A stretch of DNA of 18,136 bases from an uncultured Lachnospiraceae bacterium (lineage in GTDB: Bacteria > Bacillota > Clostridia > Lachnospirales > Lachnospiraceae): NCBI GenBank assembly GCA_946549155.1, contig CAMNQN010000043.1, forward strand, positions 1 through 18,136. The letters are read 5' to 3'. This document shows positions 13,625-18,136 of this stretch, piece by piece. Every line of letters begins with the position of its first letter. Position 1 is the first letter of the stretch. The notes beneath the pieces are model-generated. The model ran no database searches, was not told the DNA's origin, and was given only the letters and a program-made list of their open reading frames with translations. The position numbers were made by a program, and so were the translations under genes.

Positions 13625-14584
13625 ATGACGCAGAAGAAAAAATTCAGTTTATCTGATTATTCGCAGTATATGGTGGTGTTCAGCATCATATTGGTGTTTG
13701 TGATTTTCACCATACTGAATCCGAAATTTATCAGTGCATACAGCCTCCAGAATATGATGGTGGAAGTGTCGCCGTTGATTTTGCTGGCCTGTGGGCTTTC
13801 TTTTATCATCTATACGGGAGGTATTGATCTGGGCGCAGGCGCAATGGTATCTGCCACCTGCGTAATCAGTGGTCTCTATGTGACAAGGTTTGGCAATGGG
13901 ATTATCCCGATTATGCTGTTGGTGGGAGCGGTTTTGGGCCTGCTTAACGGTGTGATTGTGACCAAATTGAAGATACCGTCTTTTATTGTGACACTTTGCA
14001 CGCAGAACTTGTGGGCTTATATTGCATTGACGCTGTGCCCCAATGGTTCGGTGGCCATTGATTTGCAGCTTCGGAAAACGCTGAAATGGATGACGGCGAA
14101 AGCGGCCGGGATTCCAGTTATCTTTTTCTTTGCCCTGGCGGCAGTGGTGATTCTTTTTATTTTCCAGCAATACACGACCTCCGGGCGTTCTATCTTCGCG
14201 GTGGGTGCTAATATCCGGGCAGCCAGACTGGCTGGTGTGGATACAGACCGTGCGCAGATTATGGCGTTTGTTGTGAGCGGGTCCTGCAGTGCGCTGTCAG
14301 GAGCGTTCTATGCTTACAAGCAGCTGTCTGCAGTGCCTACCATCGGTGATGCCCTGACGCTGTCGGCCATTGCGTCCATTGCACTGGGAGGAACCTCCAT
14401 GGCAGGAGGCCGCGGAAGCGTGCTGCGAACAGCAGTGGGTGTGGTGACGATCACGGCGATTACCTCCGGACTGAACATGATGGGTGTGGATCCGCTGTGG
14501 AAGGATATTATTATCGGTGTGATTTTGATCGCGGCAGTATATCTGAATTCTGATACGAAAGGGAGAGATATTATTATCAAGTAA
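13625..14584 (+). CDS. Sugar ABC transporter permease 2 (RbsC-like)
   Basis: A 319-residue CUT2 permease with a short cytoplasmic N-terminus and eight or more hydrophobic segments. Markers are ACGLSFIIYTGGIDLGAGAM, IPSFIVTLCTQNLWAY, the coupling loop GRSIFAVGANIRAARLAGVD and IALGGTSMAGGRGS. TAGGAGG at the end of the ATPase gene serves ATG 13625. It is clearly paralogous to permease 1 but divergent, as in LsrC/LsrD or YtfT/YjfF, so a heterodimeric channel is likely. It lies 12 nt after the ATPase stop, cotranscribed. Confidence 0.92.
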   Translation: MTQKKKFSLSDYSQYMVVFSIILVFVIFTILNPKFISAYSLQNMMVEVSPLILLACGLSFIIYTGGIDLGAGAMVSATCVISGLYVTRFGNGIIPIMLLVGAVLGLLNGVIVTKLKIPSFIVTLCTQNLWAYIALTLCPNGSVAIDLQLRKTLKWMTAKAAGIPVIFFFALAAVVILFIFQQYTTSGRSIFAVGANIRAARLAGVDTDRAQIMAFVVSGSCSALSGAFYAYKQLSAVPTIGDALTLSAIASIALGGTSMAGGRGSVLRTAVGVVTITAITSGLNMMGVDPLWKDIIIGVILIAAVYLNSDTKGRDIIIK

Positions 14585-14622
14585 TATCCACTGAACGGCA
14601 ATGCAGATGGAGGTGAGTGGGC

Positions 14623-16113
14623 ATGAGATATGTGGCAGGGATTGATCTGGGCACATCCAGTACAAAAACGGTGATTATGGATCTGGAGGGAAGGATTGCC
14701 GGCATCGGGCATGGCAGTTATGAGATACAGATTCCGGTGATGTCCTATGCGGAGCAGGATCCTAGGCAGTGGTGGGAGGCGGTAAAGCGCTCTATCGGGG
14801 AGGCCTGTGCCAACGCGAAGCTTTCTCCCTCGATGATTGAGGGAATTGGGTTTTCCGGGCAGATGCATGGCCTGGTGGCTCTGGATGAGAATAAGAAGCC
14901 AGTGGGGCCGGCGGTTATTCATCTGGATCAGCGCTCTGCTGTAGAGTTGCCACGGATTCGGCAGTTGGCGGGAGATTTGATGACGGAGGAGCTTTTGAAT
15001 GTTCCCAGTGCGGGAATGATGATCAGCACGCTGTACTGGATGAAGGAACGCTGGCCGGAAAAATATGAGAAGATTCGCTATGTAATGTCTCCCAAGGATT
15101 ATATCCGTTTTTGCCTGTGCGGTGAGATCGGGACAGAGTGTACGGATGCAGGCGCGACGCTGGCGTTTTCTGTAAAGCAGCGGAAATGGTGCAGTGCGCT
15201 GTTTGACCGGCTGGGGATTCGCAAGGACATTTGGCCTAAGGTATACGAAAGCTATGAGGTGGCAGGGTATGTGAGCGCCCCGGTGGCCCGGGAAACGGGA
15301 TTGTCGGAGCGGACGGCGTTGGTCTACGGGGCCGGAGACAGTATGGCCGCTCTGACGGGAAATGGTGTCATCGAGAAGGGAATCATGGCTTGTAATATTG
15401 GTACCAGTTCTCAGCTGGCGGTGGTGGCGGATGTTCCGGTATTTGACAGACAGCTGCGGATTCAGACCTGGTGCCACACAGTGGCGGGACGCTGGGTGGT
15501 ACAGAGCGGTACATTAAATGGAGGCAGTACCTTAAGCTGGCTGCGTGACAAAATTTTGAAAAGCAAAAAATCCTTTGGGGAACTGGACCGGGAGGCGGGA
15601 AGTGTGCCGGCGGGGGCAGACGGACTGTTTTTTATTCCCTATTTGGCAGGAGAAAGAACTCCCTATAATGATCCTTATGCCAGGGGCATTTATTTTGGAC
15701 TGGGAATGAAGCATGAGCAGGCGCATTTGGTGCGGGCCACAATGGAAGGGGTACTGTTTAATCTGAGGGAGTGCCTGGATATTCTGGATGAGATGCAGGT
15801 GAGCCGGGAACGGTTGATTGCTTCCGGCGGAGCAGCCAGAGGAGCTACCTGGAAGCATATACAGGCAGATATTCTGAATATGCCGGTGTATACCACAAAT
15901 GTGGAGGAGGAGGCCTGTCAGGGAGCAGCTATCCTGGCAGCGGTAGGAATCGGAGCTTACAAGAGTGTGCAGGAGGCCTGTCAGGCCATTGTGACCATGG
16001 GAGATGAGGTGGTGGAGCCGACAGCGGAGCATGTGCGGATTTATCAGGAGAAGCAGGAGATGTTCCGGGAGCTGTATTTTAAGGTGAAAGATCTGTATCC
16101 CCAGATACGGTGA
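14623..16113 (+). CDS. FGGY-family carbohydrate kinase, xylulokinase type
   Basis: A 496-residue cytosolic ATP-dependent kinase of the FGGY family. Visible features are GIDLGTSSTKT (6-16) phosphate loop, GFSGQMHGLVALD (76-88), the signature of D-xylulokinase-type members, HLDQRSA with Asp102 and Arg104 at the sugar site, GAGDSMAA with the catalytic Asp239, and GADGLFFIPYLAGERTPYND in the C-terminal domain. GGAGGTG lies 7 nt before ATG 14623; the GTG at 14617 is within that spacer. It is the last gene of the importer operon, ahead of a strong terminator. D-xylulose is the textbook substrate, but with no xylose isomerase nearby and a hexose-type bisphosphate pathway next door, another ketose such as allulose is possible. 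Confidence 0.9.
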   Translation: MRYVAGIDLGTSSTKTVIMDLEGRIAGIGHGSYEIQIPVMSYAEQDPRQWWEAVKRSIGEACANAKLSPSMIEGIGFSGQMHGLVALDENKKPVGPAVIHLDQRSAVELPRIRQLAGDLMTEELLNVPSAGMMISTLYWMKERWPEKYEKIRYVMSPKDYIRFCLCGEIGTECTDAGATLAFSVKQRKWCSALFDRLGIRKDIWPKVYESYEVAGYVSAPVARETGLSERTALVYGAGDSMAALTGNGVIEKGIMACNIGTSSQLAVVADVPVFDRQLRIQTWCHTVAGRWVVQSGTLNGGSTLSWLRDKILKSKKSFGELDREAGSVPAGADGLFFIPYLAGERTPYNDPYARGIYFGLGMKHEQAHLVRATMEGVLFNLRECLDILDEMQVSRERLIASGGAARGATWKHIQADILNMPVYTTNVEEEACQGAAILAAVGIGAYKSVQEACQAIVTMGDEVVEPTAEHVRIYQEKQEMFRELYFKVKDLYPQIR

Positions 16114-16143
16114 AAATGATATTAAATGAGTCGGATGTTTGTT

Positions 16144-16202
16144 AAGACGGCCCGGTTCCCTTTTGCGGAAAGTTCCGCGGAGGAAGCCGGGCCGTCTTTT
16201 TT
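16144..16202 (+). terminator. Strong intrinsic terminator of the importer operon
   Basis: AAGACGGCCCGG (16144-16155) is perfectly inverted at 16187-16198, followed by a run of six T. The loop holds a second hairpin (GCGGAA with TTCCGC), giving a branched fold. On the minus strand the T-run is short, so termination of the opposite gene is weaker. Confidence 0.9.
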
Positions 16203-16461
16203 ACTCTTCAAGCACCTGGATCTCCAGATAATCGAAATCAATCTCGTCTATGAAATTATCCTGATAGAACCGGGCCTTACTGTGGCGCTGAAACTCTTTT
16301 ATGGTAGCATCCAGCCAGATGGGCTTGCTCAGGTCGAAAGAAAGGCACAGCTCGTCCAGACAGCGGAAAATTTTGTGGGTACGGGTGTCCTCCCGGTCAT
16401 CGGTGACCACGGTATCCTGCAGCAGATGATTATCTTTCCAGATTTTACCCCATAATCTCAT
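16201..16461 (-). CDS. Small unrecognised protein, 86 residues
   Basis: No family recognised. It is hydrophilic, with no signal peptide or membrane helix. It begins MRLWGKIWKDNHLLQDTVV and has an acidic, aromatic C-terminus (DEIDFDYLEIQVLEE). A Cys-Leu-Asp-Glu-Leu-Cys segment lies mid-protein. AGGAGG lies 8 nt before ATG 16461. A longer frame to 16596 overlaps the upstream gene and lacks a ribosome site. It begins 25 nt after the serine hydrolase stop on the same strand, so they are probably cotranscribed. The clear ribosome site and ordinary composition argue for a real gene. Confidence 0.75.
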   Translation of the reverse strand: MRLWGKIWKDNHLLQDTVVTDDREDTRTHKIFRCLDELCLSFDLSKPIWLDATIKEFQRHSKARFYQDNFIDEIDFDYLEIQVLEE

Positions 16462-16486
16462 ACTTTGTTCCTCCTGTATAATGAAT

Positions 16487-17893
16487 TTAATGGGTTCGGA
16501 CGGGGCCGGGTTTGAACCCTGGCTGAATATATTCTGCCAGGGTTTCATCTGTCCCGGCGGCGTATTCGTAGTATTCCTCGCTGTCGAAGAATTCATAGGT
16601 GACGGAGGAAATTTCCGCTATGTGGGAAATGGCTTCGTCCTTGCTGTTCCAGTCGCCGGAGAGGACGCAGAGAATGTAATCGGATTTCTCACCGTAGATG
16701 ATGGCAATGTCGTTTTCCACGGTATCCATCTCTCCGGTTTTATTTCCTACCTCCACGCCTTCCGGAAGTCCTGCGGGAATCTTGTAGCGGGTATCCTGTT
16801 TCAGCATCATGGCTTCGATTTCGTTGCATATCTGCCGGGACCCGAAGGTGCGGTGGTATACCTGTTCCAGCAGCGCGCCGCAGTCCTTGGCGGATACCTG
16901 GTTGGAATGCTCGGAGTCAAGGATGGTACTGGCATCGTTGAAACCGTTGTACTCATGGGTTTCTCCGCTGTAGTTTTGGGATGCGATGTACTGGTTTACT
17001 TTTTCGATGCCCTCGGTGAAGTCTCCGTCTCCCAGCAGAGATAACAGGCGGTTGGAGTCGGAATTGCTGCTGTAGGAAATCATATTATTCAGAAGATCCA
17101 CCACCTCCTGGGTGCGTTCCAGCCCGCCGGTGCGGATTGCTTCGTACACAGTGCCCATAATGAAAAGCTTCATTACGCTGGCGGATTTCATGGGCGTATC
17201 GTTGATGATAAAAGTATCCCCGGTGGTCAGATTTTTTACATAGACGGACCACCGGCCGCTGTAGGATTCTGTCAGGCCCGTAAGCCTGGCCTCCAGGGTA
17301 CGGATGGTCATAGGTATGGGAGGCAGTGGGAAGGCATTAAGCTCCCGGTAATCCTTCAGGATGCGCAGTGCCGCCGGTGCGGCCGCTTCATTGGCGACAG
17401 AAGGTTTTGCGTCATCGGCGGCAGTGGGTTCGGAATCGCTTTCCGCTGTGTTTTCTTCGGGCGCAATGTCATTTTTGCCAGCAGAGGCCATATTTGTTTC
17501 GGACATATATTCCATATCGTTTCCGGCAGAGTGTTCTGTCCCGGCATCTGTTCTGACCTCGTCGGGCGCCAGTTTTGATATATCCCAGGCGAAAGAAAAT
17601 TCTTTTCCGTATTGGATTCGCATCAGCTTCAGCGTGTCGGAAAGATGAGCAAAAGCGGATGCATCGCCTGCCGTTTTCGTGGCTGCTTCGGTCTGCGCAT
17701 CCGATTTGGAGTTTTGCTTTATTTCAGAATTTATCCCTGTCTCAGAAATCTGCTCCGTTTCGGCCATTTCTTTCATGGCAGCCCTGGATGGGTCTGTACC
17801 GCAGGCAGAAAGTCCCAGAGCAGCAGCCAGAGAGAGGAGGGCGGGAACCGCCATGCAGCTTCGGCGGCGCGGCCATTTTATTTTCTGGTTCAT
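16487..17893 (-). CDS. Lipoprotein serine hydrolase with class A beta-lactamase/D,D-peptidase fold
   Basis: A membrane-anchored 468-residue protein. A lipoprotein signal (LSAC, Cys31) is followed by a roughly 155-residue acidic, probably disordered linker, then a catalytic domain from about 190. The nucleophile motif is SVMK (Ser239, Lys242), the second motif is SSN (275-277) where class A enzymes have SDN, and KTG is intact (385-387). I see no ExxLN deacylation motif, so peptidoglycan D,D-peptidase or another amidase/esterase role fits better than beta-lactamase. The frame opens with a TTG at 17908, but ATG 17893 has GAGG about 9 nt upstream and gives a normal signal peptide. It is followed by a small cotranscribed gene. 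No mobile or resistance context is visible. Confidence 0.88.
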   Translation of the reverse strand: MNQKIKWPRRRSCMAVPALLSLAAALGLSACGTDPSRAAMKEMAETEQISETGINSEIKQNSKSDAQTEAATKTAGDASAFAHLSDTLKLMRIQYGKEFSFAWDISKLAPDEVRTDAGTEHSAGNDMEYMSETNMASAGKNDIAPEENTAESDSEPTAADDAKPSVANEAAAPAALRILKDYRELNAFPLPPIPMTIRTLEARLTGLTESYSGRWSVYVKNLTTGDTFIINDTPMKSASVMKLFIMGTVYEAIRTGGLERTQEVVDLLNNMISYSSNSDSNRLLSLLGDGDFTEGIEKVNQYIASQNYSGETHEYNGFNDASTILDSEHSNQVSAKDCGALLEQVYHRTFGSRQICNEIEAMMLKQDTRYKIPAGLPEGVEVGNKTGEMDTVENDIAIIYGEKSDYILCVLSGDWNSKDEAISHIAEISSVTYEFFDSEEYYEYAAGTDETLAEYIQPGFKPGPVRTH

Positions 17894-17950
17894 ATGTAGA
17901 TACCTCAAAGTTTTACGCGTAAGTATTTTGCAGATTACAATTTTTCCTAC

Positions 17951-17980
17951 ATAATAACACTTACCGGGGAGAGTTGTAAA
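17951..17980 (-). promoter_or_regulatory. Probable promoter of the serine hydrolase gene
   Basis: On the minus strand, TTTACA (17980-17975), an 18-nt spacer and TATTAT (17956-17951), about 60 nt before the start codon. The spacer is one base longer than ideal. Confidence 0.5.
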
Positions 17981-18041
17981 GTTTTGCGGGGAGGAAATAA
18001 ATAGGGAATGTGAACGAGTTATTGTTCAGGTGGCAATGTTC

Positions 18042-18111
18042 TTCGTGTTTTGTTAATTAACCGGACGCAGGGTGAGGCGGAACGGCAGGGCCACATACCT
18101 CTGGAAAATAT
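18042..18111 (-). repeat. Repeat module copy C (inverted relative to copy B)
   Basis: Positions 18042-18097 on the minus strand match 509-562, including the 18-nt identity TAATTAACAAAACACGAA and CCTGCGTCC. Positions 18092-18111 match 69-88. The module thus combines pieces found separately at the left edge. It lies upstream of the serine hydrolase promoter and may continue past the window. The gene-free stretch 17981-18136 otherwise shows only a small inverted TGAAC/GTTCA pair (18011-18028). Confidence 0.6.
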
Positions 18112-18136
18112 CTCCGGATGCCAAGAAAAACTAAGA

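Noticed and set aside
14314..15477. Long minus-strand open frame over permease 2 and the FGGY kinase
   Set aside because: Spans two clear genes, low-complexity composition, no motifs.
676..16113. AI-2 (Lsr) uptake system: nucleosidase, two permeases and an FGGY kinase
   Set aside because: The FGGY kinase carries the xylulokinase SGQMHG signature, there is no LsrF or LsrG, and mtnN is over 8 kb away across oppositely oriented genes.
1..18136. CRISPR array, tRNA/rRNA, riboswitch, transposase or integrase genes
   Set aside because: No regularly spaced repeats, no cloverleaf or rRNA sequence, no recognisable aptamer, and no recombinase motifs were seen.

Overview
The window looks like chromosomal DNA from an anaerobic Firmicute, most likely a Lachnospiraceae/Clostridia gut-type bacterium. 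The reasons are strong AGGAGG-type ribosome binding sites before almost every gene, near-consensus sigma-A promoters, short intergenic gaps, a CUT2-type sugar ABC importer paired with a ROK regulator, and a Gram-positive-style lipoprotein. The assignment is inference; there is no rRNA or other marker here.

Layout. Positions 1-675 contain no convincing gene. They hold a dense mosaic of related short repeats and hairpins plus a short AT-rich ORF remnant. One repeat module recurs in inverted orientation at the far right edge (about 18042-18111). Positions 676-3487 carry three plus-strand housekeeping or orphan genes: MTA/SAH nucleosidase (mtnN), an unrecognised three-helix membrane protein, and a D-2-hydroxyacid dehydrogenase. 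Positions 3534-4771 (minus) carry a DeoR-type regulator followed by a small VOC-fold protein.

The core, about 4771-16113, reads as one sugar-utilisation locus in two regulatory halves. Half 1 is the DeoR regulator, divergent from an operon of a phosphofructokinase-family kinase, a class II ketose-bisphosphate aldolase and a ROK sugar kinase with AlsK-like features. Half 2 is a ROK (NagC/XylR-type) repressor, divergent from an operon of a secreted sugar-binding protein, permease 1, a double-domain ATPase, permease 2 and an FGGY kinase of the xylulokinase type. The two halves converge tail to tail: the ROK kinase and ROK repressor stop codons are 2 nt apart. Together the genes would import a monosaccharide, phosphorylate it once or twice, and split the bisphosphate into trioses. 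No isomerase or epimerase is present, so the substrate cannot be fixed from the sequence; a rare hexose such as allose/allulose or tagatose is a reasonable guess.

After a strong terminator (16144-16202), a minus-strand pair follows: a lipoprotein serine hydrolase with the beta-lactamase/D,D-peptidase fold motifs, then a small unrecognised 86-residue protein.

The most unusual points are the edge repeat family, the atypical active-site motif of the PFK-like enzyme, the one-site (strongly asymmetric) sugar ATPase, a binding protein without a lipobox, and a perfect hairpin inside the coding end of the ROK kinase.
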